A stretch of 64,000 nucleotides of DNA from Planctomycetota bacterium (GTDB lineage Bacteria; Planctomycetota; Uabimicrobiia; Uabimicrobiales; Uabimicrobiaceae), in NCBI GenBank assembly GCA_029260735.1, contig JAJDCR010000081.1:62001-126000 (forward strand), given 5' to 3'. The notes beneath the pieces are model-generated. The model was not told the DNA's origin and did not search any database. It saw only the letters and a list, made by a program, of their open reading frames with translations. Below are positions 52,313-62,521 of this stretch, one piece after another; within the stretch, counting starts at the first letter, position 1; every line of letters begins with the position of its first letter. Both the position numbers and the translations under genes were made by a program.

Positions 52313-55300
52313 ATGACAGAAAATAACTTGTCTCCCCAAACTCCTCCAGAAAAACGGAAAACTTTGACTGCGACCGCTCGGGTTGGAATCGTCAATAGAG
52401 GAGAAGCTGCTGTACGCTTTATTCGAGGGGTCAAAGAGTTTAACTTACTTCATAAAACAAACTTAATTACAGTTGTTTTTTATTTAGAAGTAGACAAAGA
52501 AGCTTTTTATGTAAAAGAAGCTGATGAGGCTTACCCTTTATCTATCTTCAAAGAGTTTTCTAAAACTCAAGGAAGCGCCTATTTAAATCGTGCTCTTATG
52601 TTAGAATCTCTCCAAGATTCTCGCTGTGAAGCGGTTTGGCCAGGGTGGGGATTCCTTTCCGAAGATTACATTTTTACCAAAATGATCGAAGATGCCCAAA
52701 TCGTTTTCCTCGGCCCATCGGCAACTGCAATGGCGCTTCTCGGAAATAAAATATCGGCGAAGAATTTGGCAGCCCGTAGTAAAGTCCCTATCTTGCCCTG
52801 GAGTGAAGGAACTGTCCAAGGGGGCAGTCATGCTCGCGAGATTGCCCAAAAAATTGGCTATCCTGTCATTGTTAAAGCTGCAAATACAGGAGGAGGAAGA
52901 GGAATTCGGGGAGTAGAAAAGGAAGAAGATCTCGAAAGACAATACGAATCCGCTCGTAAAGAAACACTAAGTGTCGCTGGGGATGAAGACCTTTTTATTG
53001 AAAGAATGGTTAGAGTAGGTCGGCACGTAGAAGTTCAAGTATTAGTAGATCGACAAGGAAATGTCCAAACATTTGGAGTTCGCGATTGTTCTTTACAACG
53101 TCGTAATCAAAAAATCATAGAAGAAACCCCTCCAGGGTACTTGGCTCCTGAAAAAATTGCGGAAATCGAGTCTTCGGCCGCAAGACTACTGAAGGCAGCT
53201 CAATACGAAAGCGCTGGTACAGTCGAATATCTGTTTGATGTAGAAAGAAACGAGTTTTATTTTATGGAAGTAAATACTCGATTACAAGTAGAACATCCTA
53301 TCACAGAGGAACTGTTTCGAGTAGACTTTATCAAGCGACAAATTTTAATTGCCATGGGAAAAGATCTTCCTCCTCCTGGAAATCCTTTTGGATCTGTCAT
53401 AGAGGCTCGTTTAAATGCAGAAGACCCTGATAAAGATTTTGTTCCTTCTCCTGGACTAGTCTCTTTTTGGCAAACCCCTGCGGGCCCAGGCATTCGAGTA
53501 GACTCCAGTATAGAGCAAGGTAGCACTATTCCCTCAGAATTTGATTCCATGATTGCCAAAATCATTTGTTCTGCTCCCACTCGTCCAGAAGCTATCGCTC
53601 GCTTGCAAAGAGCTTTAGAATCTTTGAAGATTAAAATTGAAGGTGGGACAACAAACCGAGCTTTTTTACTAGAATTACTCAGAACACCTGAATTCCAAGA
53701 AGAAAATTTTTCGACTAGATTTGTCGAGGATTTTTTAGAAACACGTCCCAACCGCAGCCAACAACCACTTTGGGATATCGTTCTAATCTCTCATGCCATA
53801 GAGCAATATAACCACCATATCCAAGAAGAAATGGCTAACTTTAAACAGCAATTTGGAGTGGCTGGACGCTTCAAAGACTTATCTATAGCCAAAGGATATG
53901 AGCTTGACATAAATCTTCATGGACACAGCTATCACTTTGTAGTTAAAGCTATGGGAGAAAATATTTTCCATATTAATGTTGATGGAAAAATATTTGCAGT
54001 CAGTTATTTGTGGCGTAATCCAGAAAGAATTTTCAGTTATCATGGAAAACGTTACACTATCCAGATTGTCGAGCGAGGAGATATTCTTCTCTATGAGGTA
54101 GATGGGGTTCCCTATCCTCTAGAGGTAGATTTTGGAGGAGTCATAAAATCTCCTTCCCCTGCTATGGTCACATCTATTGCAGTTAGCCCGGGAGAAGAAG
54201 TCCAGAAAGGTGATCTTTTACTCACTCTAGAAGCTATGAAAATGGAAATGGCCATAGGAGCTCCTGAGGGCGGTGTTGTGAAAAACATCTTAGTTAGAGA
54301 AGGGGAGCAAGTTTCTGCAGGCCATGCCTTAATTGATTTAGAGGAGAAAAAAGAAGAAAAAGAAGAGGAAGAAGAGGTTCATGAGAGAATCTTTTTTGCG
54401 ACCCTTGAGTCTACTCCTCAAAACCGAACTCAAGCAGATAAAGTTGTTCAGAACTGGCAGAACATGCGACGAGAGTTTCTCGCTATTTTTCTTGGCTATG
54501 ACTTTAGCGATGACCCATCCAAGCTATTCTCTAAAATGATTTCCTTTACAGAAAAGCACCCACGTTTTGATGCAGCCTTAGAGGATACACTTATTGCAGC
54601 AATGGAAATATTTGTTGCCATAGAGAGCCTTTTCTCTTCCGAAAAATTAAGCACAGAGAACAGCAACAGAACTATTCACTACCAAGATTTACTTATGCAT
54701 TACTTCAAAAGGATCAAGGATAGAGAAAAGGGACTTCCTGAAAGGTTTTTAAGCTATTTAGAGAGAGCAACCAAAAAATACTCTCACTACCAAGCAGACA
54801 AAGAAGAAGGAACAAACCGAATTATTTTTCGGATCTATAAATCTAATATGAACTTGAAGAGAAAGCAGCAACTACTCAAAGAGATCCTTGTTTGGGCAAC
54901 CGCTGTTACCAAAGAAGAAGCTAAGCATATCCAGGTAGACAACCTGATTAACAATTCAGCCGCAGATCTCTTAGATGAGATCAGTGGTCTTTCTCAAGCA
55001 GATAACCCTTCTCTTGCAGATGCCGCAATCCATGCCCGCTACTATCTTTTTGATCGAATTTATTTACGAAAAATGCGAGAAGAAAATAGCGCTAAGGTCG
55101 AAAAAGTGATTCACCTAATCAGTGAGTTAGACAACAGTGTGGAAAGCCGCGAACAACTCCTTCGAGAAATTTGGAGAGTGGAACCTCATATTCGATCGGA
55201 GCCTTTTCGATCTAATCTAGCAGATAGCACAGAAAACCGATATGAGTTTCTCCAAAAAATCATTGATGCCGCTTCTTATATAATATCTCCTCTTATTTCG

Positions 55301-58150
55301 ATCGCCCAGCAACGTGAAACCAAGAAAAGCACTTTAGCGCTGGAGCTTCTAGGGAAAAGGTTTGTTCGAGACCGCAAAGTCGAAAAGGGCGAAGTCATCA
55401 GACTAGGTCGATTGTCTCTTTACCAATTGGTGAGTATAGGGAAGCCCGACGAACCCGAGAGCAACACCTCTCAACATACGTTCTCCACTCTAGTCGCTGT
55501 CCTAGACAAAGATAACTATAAAAAAGAGGCTAAACTCATTCTTCAGTATGTGGAAAAAGAAAGCTGGACAGCTCCGCCGGAAATTATTTTCCTAAGTGCA
55601 TTCCCTGGTCAAATTAATCTGCCTGCGGAATCAGACTTAATCGAAAGCCTTCCTTTTTGCCAAGCCAAGATAAAATGGTTGTGCTGTGGTTTTAGCTACG
55701 ATAACTTTTTCTTCAATTATCGCACTTTGATCCCCTCTGAAACAAAATCAAGCGAAAAATCGGACGAAAAATCGAATAAGAAACCGAATAAAAAATCAAA
55801 AGGAAAATGGATTCAAGACTCTACCCGAGCTTCTTTCAACCCTCTCTTTTACCGAGAATTAAGGATTTATCGCCTATCTCAATTCGATTTAGAAATCGTT
55901 TACCGAGGGGAATCTGTTTACACTGTTCTTCTGAAAAGCAAAGAGAACCCAAAAGACCAACGTCTTTTTGTTTTAGCAGAAGTTTCTGACTCCTCCATAG
56001 AACTCCAAGAAGATGGAAACATTCGCCGGATTTTTTCCTTTGAACATGCTTTTTCTGAAGCGATAGGAGCAATGCGTTCCCAGCAGGCTAAAGGCAAAAA
56101 TCGTCTGCACTGGAATCGTATCATTGTCCATATCCGCTCACTTTTAAAAGTCAACCTAAAACAAATCAAAGAGTATTCGTCTCAATTCTCTCATCGAGCC
56201 TTAGGATTAGGATTAGAAAAGGTGGTTATCTATAGCCGATCTTCTTCCCCTAAAAAAGCTTCTCGTGAAATTGAAATGGCCTTTGAAAACGTTTCTGGTC
56301 ATCAATTTTCTCTTCGAGGACAAACCCCTTCCGAGAAATCTATCCGGTCGATGAACAAATATGTTGCTAAAGTTGTTCGCTCGCGCCAAAGAGGAGTGGT
56401 CTACCCTTACGAAGTAATCCAAATGATCACAAGAACAAGTAGCCACTATAGCCCTCAAGATAAAACGAGCAAAACCTTTCCTCGTGGAGAGTTTGAAGAG
56501 TATGATCTGGAGTACAACGAGGAGAAAAAGACCTATCAAACCATTTCTGTTCATCGGCGCCCTTATGGACAAAATACTTGCAACATTATTTTTGGGATTA
56601 TCACAAATATCTCTCGCGCCCATAGCTATGGTTTAAAACGTGTGCTTATATTAGGTGATCCCACTACAGACATGGGGGCCTTAGCAGAAGAAGAGTGTCG
56701 TCGTATAATTGCTGCTTTAGATTTAGCAGAAGAGCTGAGCGTACCTGTCGAGTGGATCCCCATCTCCGCCGGAGCTCGCATTGATATGGTAAGCGGAACC
56801 GAGAACTTAGACTGGACAGCTCAAACTTTAAGACGCATTATCGAGTTTACTCAAAAGGGCGGAGAAATCAACATCATTGTCGCAGGGACTAATGTAGGAG
56901 CTCAATCTTATTGGAATGCGGAAGCAACTATGCTTATGCATACAAAAGGGCTTCTCATTATGACAGACCAAGCATCCATGCTTCTTACCGGAAAAAAAGC
57001 TTTGGATTTTTCCGGTAGTGTCTCTGCTAGAGATAATATTGGTATTGGTGGAGTAGAGCATATCATGGGCCCCAATGGAGAAGCTCAGATTCGTTGCCGA
57101 GACCTCATCGAAGCATACCACATTCTCTTTCAACACTACGACGTTACCTATGTTCCCCCCGGAGAAAAATTTCCTCTTCGCCAGAAGACCACGGATCCTC
57201 ATCAAAGAAACATTTGTTCCACTCCATATAACGATGAAATGCAGGTGGGCTTTAGCTCGATTGGGGATATTCTGAGCATAGAGCATAATTCCGAAAGAAA
57301 AAAACCCTTTGATATCCGCCAAGTTATGAAATCCATTGTTGATCAAGATTTCTCCATATGCGAACGTTGGCAAGGCATGAAAGATGCCGAAACAGTCGTC
57401 GTCTGGGAAACTCGATTAGGAGGATTATCCGTTGGTATGGTAGGAATTGAAAGTCGTCCCCTTCCTCGCCTAGGAGCTATTGCCAACGATGGCCCAGAAA
57501 CTTGGAGTGGGGGAACTCTTTTTCCTAAGTCATCCAAAAAACTCGCTCGAGCTATCAACTCTTATAGCAACAGTCTTCCTATGGTTGTAATTGCTAATCT
57601 TTCTGGATTTGATGGTTCTCCCGAGTCCTTGCGAAATTGTCAACTAGAGTACGGAGCGGAAATAGGTAGAGCTGTAGTGAATTTTCAAGGCCCTATCATA
57701 TTCGTAGTCGTTGCTCGCTATCATGGGGGAGCCTATGTTGTTTTTTCCCGCACACTGAATCCTAACATGCGTATCATTGCTGTGGAAGGAACATTTGCTT
57801 CTGTTATAGGAGGGGCTCCTGCTGCTGCCGTTGTTTTCCCTAAACAAGTTCTCAATGATACTTACTCTGATCCAAGAGTTATTCATGCTCAAAAACAATT
57901 GCAGGAGGATAAGAGCTTTTCCCAGAAAAGTTTTGACAACATTTTTCAAGATATTTACATGGAAAAGCAGTCTGCTTTAGCCCAAAAATTTGATCAAACT
58001 CACTCTATCGAAAGAGCACGTAAAGTCGGCTCTATTGATGAAATTGTTGCTCCTGATAAGCTGCGTCCTCATTTGATTCAAGCTTTAGAGGAAGAGATAG
58101 AGAAGTATTTGGGGAAGAATTCAGAATCCAGAATTCAGAATCCAGAATAA
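52313..58150 (+). CDS. Single-chain multidomain acetyl-CoA (acyl-CoA) carboxylase, eukaryotic layout
   Basis: A 1945-residue protein with all carboxylase parts in one chain. The biotin carboxylase (about 20-500) has GIVNRGEAAVRFI in place of IANRGEIAVR, ATP-grasp KAANTGGGRGIRGV (188-201), RDCSLQRRNQKIIEE and EVNTRLQVEHPITEE. The biotin carrier part has LEAMKMEM with the biotinyl Lys643. A helical central region (about 700-1350) ending with VVYPYEVIQMI corresponds in place to the eukaryotic ACC central domain. The carboxyltransferase halves are near 1385-1660 (ISAGARIDM, GIGGVEHIMGPNGEAQI) and 1705-1880 (WSGGTLFPKSS, ARYHGGAYVVFS). It makes malonyl-CoA (or methylmalonyl-CoA) for lipid synthesis. 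The ACC family is sure; substrate is inference. Confidence 0.9.
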   Translation: MTENNLSPQTPPEKRKTLTATARVGIVNRGEAAVRFIRGVKEFNLLHKTNLITVVFYLEVDKEAFYVKEADEAYPLSIFKEFSKTQGSAYLNRALMLESLQDSRCEAVWPGWGFLSEDYIFTKMIEDAQIVFLGPSATAMALLGNKISAKNLAARSKVPILPWSEGTVQGGSHAREIAQKIGYPVIVKAANTGGGRGIRGVEKEEDLERQYESARKETLSVAGDEDLFIERMVRVGRHVEVQVLVDRQGNVQTFGVRDCSLQRRNQKIIEETPPGYLAPEKIAEIESSAARLLKAAQYESAGTVEYLFDVERNEFYFMEVNTRLQVEHPITEELFRVDFIKRQILIAMGKDLPPPGNPFGSVIEARLNAEDPDKDFVPSPGLVSFWQTPAGPGIRVDSSIEQGSTIPSEFDSMIAKIICSAPTRPEAIARLQRALESLKIKIEGGTTNRAFLLELLRTPEFQEENFSTRFVEDFLETRPNRSQQPLWDIVLISHAIEQYNHHIQEEMANFKQQFGVAGRFKDLSIAKGYELDINLHGHSYHFVVKAMGENIFHINVDGKIFAVSYLWRNPERIFSYHGKRYTIQIVERGDILLYEVDGVPYPLEVDFGGVIKSPSPAMVTSIAVSPGEEVQKGDLLLTLEAMKMEMAIGAPEGGVVKNILVREGEQVSAGHALIDLEEKKEEKEEEEEVHERIFFATLESTPQNRTQADKVVQNWQNMRREFLAIFLGYDFSDDPSKLFSKMISFTEKHPRFDAALEDTLIAAMEIFVAIESLFSSEKLSTENSNRTIHYQDLLMHYFKRIKDREKGLPERFLSYLERATKKYSHYQADKEEGTNRIIFRIYKSNMNLKRKQQLLKEILVWATAVTKEEAKHIQVDNLINNSAADLLDEISGLSQADNPSLADAAIHARYYLFDRIYLRKMREENSAKVEKVIHLISELDNSVESREQLLREIWRVEPHIRSEPFRSNLADSTENRYEFLQKIIDAASYIISPLISIAQQRETKKSTLALELLGKRFVRDRKVEKGEVIRLGRLSLYQLVSIGKPDEPESNTSQHTFSTLVAVLDKDNYKKEAKLILQYVEKESWTAPPEIIFLSAFPGQINLPAESDLIESLPFCQAKIKWLCCGFSYDNFFFNYRTLIPSETKSSEKSDEKSNKKPNKKSKGKWIQDSTRASFNPLFYRELRIYRLSQFDLEIVYRGESVYTVLLKSKENPKDQRLFVLAEVSDSSIELQEDGNIRRIFSFEHAFSEAIGAMRSQQAKGKNRLHWNRIIVHIRSLLKVNLKQIKEYSSQFSHRALGLGLEKVVIYSRSSSPKKASREIEMAFENVSGHQFSLRGQTPSEKSIRSMNKYVAKVVRSRQRGVVYPYEVIQMITRTSSHYSPQDKTSKTFPRGEFEEYDLEYNEEKKTYQTISVHRRPYGQNTCNIIFGIITNISRAHSYGLKRVLILGDPTTDMGALAEEECRRIIAALDLAEELSVPVEWIPISAGARIDMVSGTENLDWTAQTLRRIIEFTQKGGEINIIVAGTNVGAQSYWNAEATMLMHTKGLLIMTDQASMLLTGKKALDFSGSVSARDNIGIGGVEHIMGPNGEAQIRCRDLIEAYHILFQHYDVTYVPPGEKFPLRQKTTDPHQRNICSTPYNDEMQVGFSSIGDILSIEHNSERKKPFDIRQVMKSIVDQDFSICERWQGMKDAETVVVWETRLGGLSVGMVGIESRPLPRLGAIANDGPETWSGGTLFPKSSKKLARAINSYSNSLPMVVIANLSGFDGSPESLRNCQLEYGAEIGRAVVNFQGPIIFVVVARYHGGAYVVFSRTLNPNMRIIAVEGTFASVIGGAPAAAVVFPKQVLNDTYSDPRVIHAQKQLQEDKSFSQKSFDNIFQDIYMEKQSALAQKFDQTHSIERARKVGSIDEIVAPDKLRPHLIQALEEEIEKYLGKNSESRIQNPE
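58117..58148 (+). repeat. 14-bp tandem repeat at the 3' end of the carboxylase gene
   Basis: Unit GAATTCAGAATCCA occurs 2.3 times, encoding NSESRIQNPE at the very C-terminus. A 14-base unit changes frame each copy, so the last residues are repeat-derived rather than conserved. Repeat-number changes would alter only the tail. Confidence 0.85.
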
Positions 58151-58214
58151 AACCTTCCGCCTTGTCATTGCTGCGAAATGGCAATGGCATGGCAATTCTT
58201 TTTAAGAGAGATTC

Positions 58215-59045
58215 ATGGCAAAAAAAACGCGCTTTTCTGGTAAAAATGTTTTTATTACAGGTGGTTCTTCGGGCATTGGCCTTGAGATAGCTATGCTTTT
58301 TGCAGAGCAAGGATCTCGTCTTTTTTTAGCGGCTCGCCGCCGACAAAAGTTAGAGGAAGCCAAAGCTCTCATTCAAGAACGTTTTGGAGATACCTCCGTT
58401 AAAATTTTTCCTGTAGATGTAGGATGTCGAAAAGAGCTAGAGAAAGTTCTTCAAAGTATAGGTGAAGAACAAGGCGGCATCGATGTCTTAATTAATAACG
58501 CAGGGATTTCTTGCCATGGACGATTGGAAGACAATACGATAGAAGAGCTGGAGGAGGTTATGAAAGTGAACTACCTTGCCGTTTTGTATGCCATCAAAAC
58601 AGCTTGGCCTTACCTAAAAAAGTCTTCTTCTCCTCACATCGGTTTAGTCTCCAGTGTAGCAGCATACAGCGGAGGTATTGGCTATGCTTCTTACACTCCC
58701 ACGAAATCGGCAATGGAAGGCCTAGCAGAGTGCCTCCGCATGGAAGCTGCGGAAGAAGGTATAGGAGTTACTATCGTTTATCCTCCCGATACAGAGACAC
58801 CTATGCTCGAAGAAGAACGGAAAAAAGCCCTTCCCGAAACTAAGGCTCTTTCTGGTAGCATCGAACCTTTAGCAGCCAAGGTTGTTGCTAAGGCATTTGT
58901 TAACGGCATTCTCAAAAAACACTTCCACGTTTTTTGTGGTTTTGAAAGCCGCCTAATTTATTTCATGAAAGGGGTTTGCCCTAGCTTCTACTTTCGAATT
59001 TTAGACAGGATTGTGGCAAAAGACAAGAGAAGAAGAAAAACTTAG
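58215..59045 (+). CDS. Short-chain dehydrogenase, 3-ketosphinganine reductase-like
   Basis: A 276-residue classical SDR. TGGSSGIG (15-22) is the NADP-binding loop, NNAG follows at about 94, the catalytic Ser is in SSVA and the Tyr/Lys in YTPTK. The segment VYPPDTETPMLEEERKKALPET is the feature of 3-ketodihydrosphingosine (ketosphinganine) reductases such as KDSR/Tsc10, whose sequence here reads YPPDTDTPG...P.T. These enzymes reduce 3-ketosphinganine to sphinganine in sphingolipid synthesis. A hydrophobic C-terminal segment (YFMKGVCPSFYF) may contact the membrane. It lies 64 bases after the ACC gene. If correct the host makes sphingoid lipids, but other SDR substrates are possible. Confidence 0.78.
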   Translation: MAKKTRFSGKNVFITGGSSGIGLEIAMLFAEQGSRLFLAARRRQKLEEAKALIQERFGDTSVKIFPVDVGCRKELEKVLQSIGEEQGGIDVLINNAGISCHGRLEDNTIEELEEVMKVNYLAVLYAIKTAWPYLKKSSSPHIGLVSSVAAYSGGIGYASYTPTKSAMEGLAECLRMEAAEEGIGVTIVYPPDTETPMLEEERKKALPETKALSGSIEPLAAKVVAKAFVNGILKKHFHVFCGFESRLIYFMKGVCPSFYFRILDRIVAKDKRRRKT

Positions 59046-59071
59046 GGATTTCCTAAAAAGCTGAGGAAAGA

Positions 59072-62000
59072 ATGGACCAAGAAACTCAATTACCAGATAC
59101 TTTTATTAAAAAATTAATTCTGCGCCATCAATTGATGTCAAAAAATTCTTTAAAAGAGTGTCTCAAGATTTGCAAAAGAGAAAAAGAGCATAAAAATATA
59201 ATTTCTGTTTTAGAAGACAAGCCCAGTTCGATTTCTGAAAACATGGAGAAACCTCTATCCTTTTTAAAGTTCTTTCAAGAAAGATTTGAAGGGGCCTTAC
59301 TCGCTAATCTAGCTATTAAAGCAGAGGCAGTAAGTGAAACGAATTATCGAGCAACCTTAATTACTCAACGCTCCATTTTTCTTTTGAAAAATCAAATTAT
59401 TTCTCTGCCAGATCTTTTGCTAGTTAAAGGAATTTTGGACTTTGAAACCAAGAAGAAATTACAAGAACATCAGAGCTCTCTTTCCTCTCAAGAATTCCAA
59501 AATCTAAGCGAAAAGACTTTGCTTTATCTAGAGAAAGAAGATATTGAAAGTGTTCGGTGGCGAAAAATTCGTTCAGAAGGAAACATAGGGATAAAATATA
59601 AAAAAAAGCAAGTGCCCCCTCCTTCTCGAATGGAAGAAGCGCAAGCCCCCCCTCCTTCTCGTCTAGAGGAAGATAGTATAAACATTGCTTCTCCTCTACA
59701 GAAAAGTGAACATTTTTTTTCCCAAAGTGATTTAACAGAAATGATTCAGGTTCCCAAAAAAGAAAAGAAAGTTTATCTTTCCTCGGGAGCTTGGGCAGCA
59801 ATTATTTGTCTTTTTTTAATTTCCATTAGCTTAATTTTTGTCGTTTACTTAGATCGAGGAAAAGCAAAATCCGACTATAAAACGTTAGAGGCTTTAATCG
59901 GAAATAAAAATTGGGTTGAAGCAGAAGAGAAATCCCGAGCTTTTTTACAAACCTACCCTCGGAAAAAACTCAGCTCCGTCGTAAAAGAGTATCTTCAGCA
60001 AATTCTCTACATCAAAGCCGAAATTGCTTACCGACAAGAACGTTTACCAGAGGCATTAAGTTTTGTAGAGGAATTAATTCTATTAAACTCCAAAAACAGT
60101 CACAGTGAACTTGCTGTCATTTTGCGTAAAGAAATCCAGGAAGGTTTAGAAAAAGAAAAAGAAGAAGCTCTATTTATTCAAGCCCACCAAAAAATAGAGC
60201 AGTGGCTACAAAAGGAGAACATAGAAGAGGCTTCTCATACTTTAACAGAACTACAAAGCCATCCTTCCAGCCCAGCCAACCAGGATAAACTAGAAAAATT
60301 CCGCAAAAAAATCGCACAAGTAAAAGAAAATCGAGAATTAGCCAACTACCATCTATACCCTTCTAGCTCTCTTCCTCCCATAGCAATCAAAGATACTCCA
60401 AAAATAACTCATCAAAGACTTCTCTTGGGGCAACCAAAAGAAATAACAGAGAAGAAAGAACTCAGTGGTTATTTCTTCTCTGTTATTCATGGTTATTTGC
60501 ACTGCATAGAACCCCAGAGTGGACAAACCATTTGGGTAGAACACATAGGAAAAGACTTTCTATTTTCACCTCTCTTTTTGGCAGGACCTCGCGAACACCA
60601 CAACATGACTCTAGTGGACAAAGTTTTAGTGGTAAACTCACTAGAAAATTCTTTAGTTCTTTTAGAAGTTCAAAGTGGCAAGCGCATTTGGCAAAGTCCT
60701 CTCCCTGCTCTAATATCTACTCAGCCCAAGATCTATAAGAAAAAAATTTATGTCGGATGTTTAGATAGGCATACCTACATTCTAAACGTGGAAGAAGGTA
60801 AAGTAGAAGGCGCTTACCTGAGTGGCGATATACCGAAGTACGCACCTTCCTTTGATAAACGTTTAGAGATAAACTATATACCTTGTCGTAATTATATTTA
60901 TGGCTATGAGAGAGAGAGTGGTCTACTGGCTTTTCGGATTCCTTATAAAGGAACTCTTGCTGCTCCCCCCATTGCTATCTCCCCTTACTTATTTGTTTTT
61001 ACGATCCAAGGAAATGATACCAAAATTCATCTTTATCTCGTCCAAAAAAAGCAATATGAACTTGTGCACACTCTATCCTTACCTGGAAAAATGAAGGGAC
61101 CGGCAGCACTTTCTTCTGGCATTCTTGCTTTGGCTACCGACTCTTATTTAGGAATATACGGGGTCAATCCAGCGAACAAAAAAGAAGCTATATTCTCCTT
61201 AACAGGAGTAAGCCCCTTGCTTATGGAAAACGATGGCTCTGTTTTTATGCAGTTTTCCAACTTTGGAGAAAATCTTCTCGTTTTGCAAAAAAATGTATCC
61301 TATTACAGCATAAAGTTCCAAAATCGCTCCAATGCCGTAGGAAAAAAATGGCAACTTGAAATAAATCCAGGACAAGCAGATTTGTCAAGTATTTGGCCTA
61401 TCCAAAGACTGGGAGATATATACTTTATCACCAACCAAGGACCTAATAAAAGCTATTTTATCTCTGCTTTTGTTATGGATAACAATCAGCCAAAAACCCT
61501 TTGGGAAAAACAAATAGGTTTAACTGTTAAAGCAGACATGTGCTTGACCAATGACGATCGTTTGCTAGCTCTTACAACAGATGGCAGTTTACATGAAATT
61601 CACACTTCTAAGCAGGGAGAAAACGAGAAAAGATTACACTACCGAGTCATTCCAGTAGGAAAAGACTATGGAGAAAAACTCCCTCTTTATATTCCGCAAA
61701 AAGACAAGCTCTTGCTCTTGGGAAAAAATCATTCATTAAAGCTACTAGATGGAATAACAGCATGGCCAGCAGAGAATTGGATGGCTGAAGTTTCTTCTAA
61801 AGGCATTATCGGTCCCGGAGCTTGCTATAGCCAAGACTCTCTATTTTTTGGAGCGGAAGACGGAGTTTTTGCGATTTCGCTAGACAATGGGAAGCAAAAC
61901 TATTTGGAATTTTCTGAATTTCGAGGGAAACCTTTCTTTTCTGTTCCTATTTTCCATGAAAATGATCTTTTTATAGGAAATGATAATGGAAACTTGTATC

Positions 62001-62521
62001 GTTTACAAACTGTCCAAAATAAGTCCATTCCTTTTCTTCAAAAAAAATCTGTCTTTTCTGTAAAAGGAGCTATTCGATCTATTCCTGCAATAGAGGAAGA
62101 AACCATATATTTTGGTAGTGACGATAATAGTTTTTATGCTGTTGATATCAACAGTAATCGCCTAAAGTGGTCTTTTCAAAGTGAAGGTAAAATCCGTACC
62201 CAAGCGACTATAGATGAGAAGCAAGTTTATTTTGGAAGCCATGACCGAAAAATCTACGCTTTAGACAAAAAAAATGGTTCTCTCGTTTGGCAGAAGAGTC
62301 TGAAAGGAAAAGTTACGGCATCTCCTTTAGAATATCAAGGTAAAGTATATGTTGCCAGTATAGCAGGAGATTTTCATGCCATAGACTCTAAAACAGGAAA
62401 AAGCCTTTGGCAAGTATCTCTAGGAGGGGGTGTTGTCAGCCGTCCCATCCTTTTCTCAAATAAGATATTTGTTGCTGCCCACGATGGTTTTCTTTACCTT
62501 TTTGATGTGGACCCCAAATGA
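59072..62521 (+). CDS. PQQ-type beta-propeller membrane protein
   Basis: An 1149-residue protein. Residues 1-180 are helical with no domain I know; a short PPPSR repeat (VPPPSRMEE and APPPSRLEE, 182-200) precedes one membrane helix (about 239-260), so the N-terminal part is cytosolic. A TPR-like helical region (about 265-425) follows, then a long beta-propeller with repeated blades (SGYFFSVIHGYLHCIEPQSG, VYVASIAGDFHAIDSKTGKS and others), the BamB/PQQ-dehydrogenase-like fold, lying outside the membrane. No PQQ-binding or catalytic motif is obvious. GAGG precedes the ATG. It overlaps the methyltransferase gene by four bases. Confidence 0.83.
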   Translation: MDQETQLPDTFIKKLILRHQLMSKNSLKECLKICKREKEHKNIISVLEDKPSSISENMEKPLSFLKFFQERFEGALLANLAIKAEAVSETNYRATLITQRSIFLLKNQIISLPDLLLVKGILDFETKKKLQEHQSSLSSQEFQNLSEKTLLYLEKEDIESVRWRKIRSEGNIGIKYKKKQVPPPSRMEEAQAPPPSRLEEDSINIASPLQKSEHFFSQSDLTEMIQVPKKEKKVYLSSGAWAAIICLFLISISLIFVVYLDRGKAKSDYKTLEALIGNKNWVEAEEKSRAFLQTYPRKKLSSVVKEYLQQILYIKAEIAYRQERLPEALSFVEELILLNSKNSHSELAVILRKEIQEGLEKEKEEALFIQAHQKIEQWLQKENIEEASHTLTELQSHPSSPANQDKLEKFRKKIAQVKENRELANYHLYPSSSLPPIAIKDTPKITHQRLLLGQPKEITEKKELSGYFFSVIHGYLHCIEPQSGQTIWVEHIGKDFLFSPLFLAGPREHHNMTLVDKVLVVNSLENSLVLLEVQSGKRIWQSPLPALISTQPKIYKKKIYVGCLDRHTYILNVEEGKVEGAYLSGDIPKYAPSFDKRLEINYIPCRNYIYGYERESGLLAFRIPYKGTLAAPPIAISPYLFVFTIQGNDTKIHLYLVQKKQYELVHTLSLPGKMKGPAALSSGILALATDSYLGIYGVNPANKKEAIFSLTGVSPLLMENDGSVFMQFSNFGENLLVLQKNVSYYSIKFQNRSNAVGKKWQLEINPGQADLSSIWPIQRLGDIYFITNQGPNKSYFISAFVMDNNQPKTLWEKQIGLTVKADMCLTNDDRLLALTTDGSLHEIHTSKQGENEKRLHYRVIPVGKDYGEKLPLYIPQKDKLLLLGKNHSLKLLDGITAWPAENWMAEVSSKGIIGPGACYSQDSLFFGAEDGVFAISLDNGKQNYLEFSEFRGKPFFSVPIFHENDLFIGNDNGNLYRLQTVQNKSIPFLQKKSVFSVKGAIRSIPAIEEETIYFGSDDNSFYAVDINSNRLKWSFQSEGKIRTQATIDEKQVYFGSHDRKIYALDKKNGSLVWQKSLKGKVTASPLEYQGKVYVASIAGDFHAIDSKTGKSLWQVSLGGGVVSRPILFSNKIFVAAHDGFLYLFDVDPK

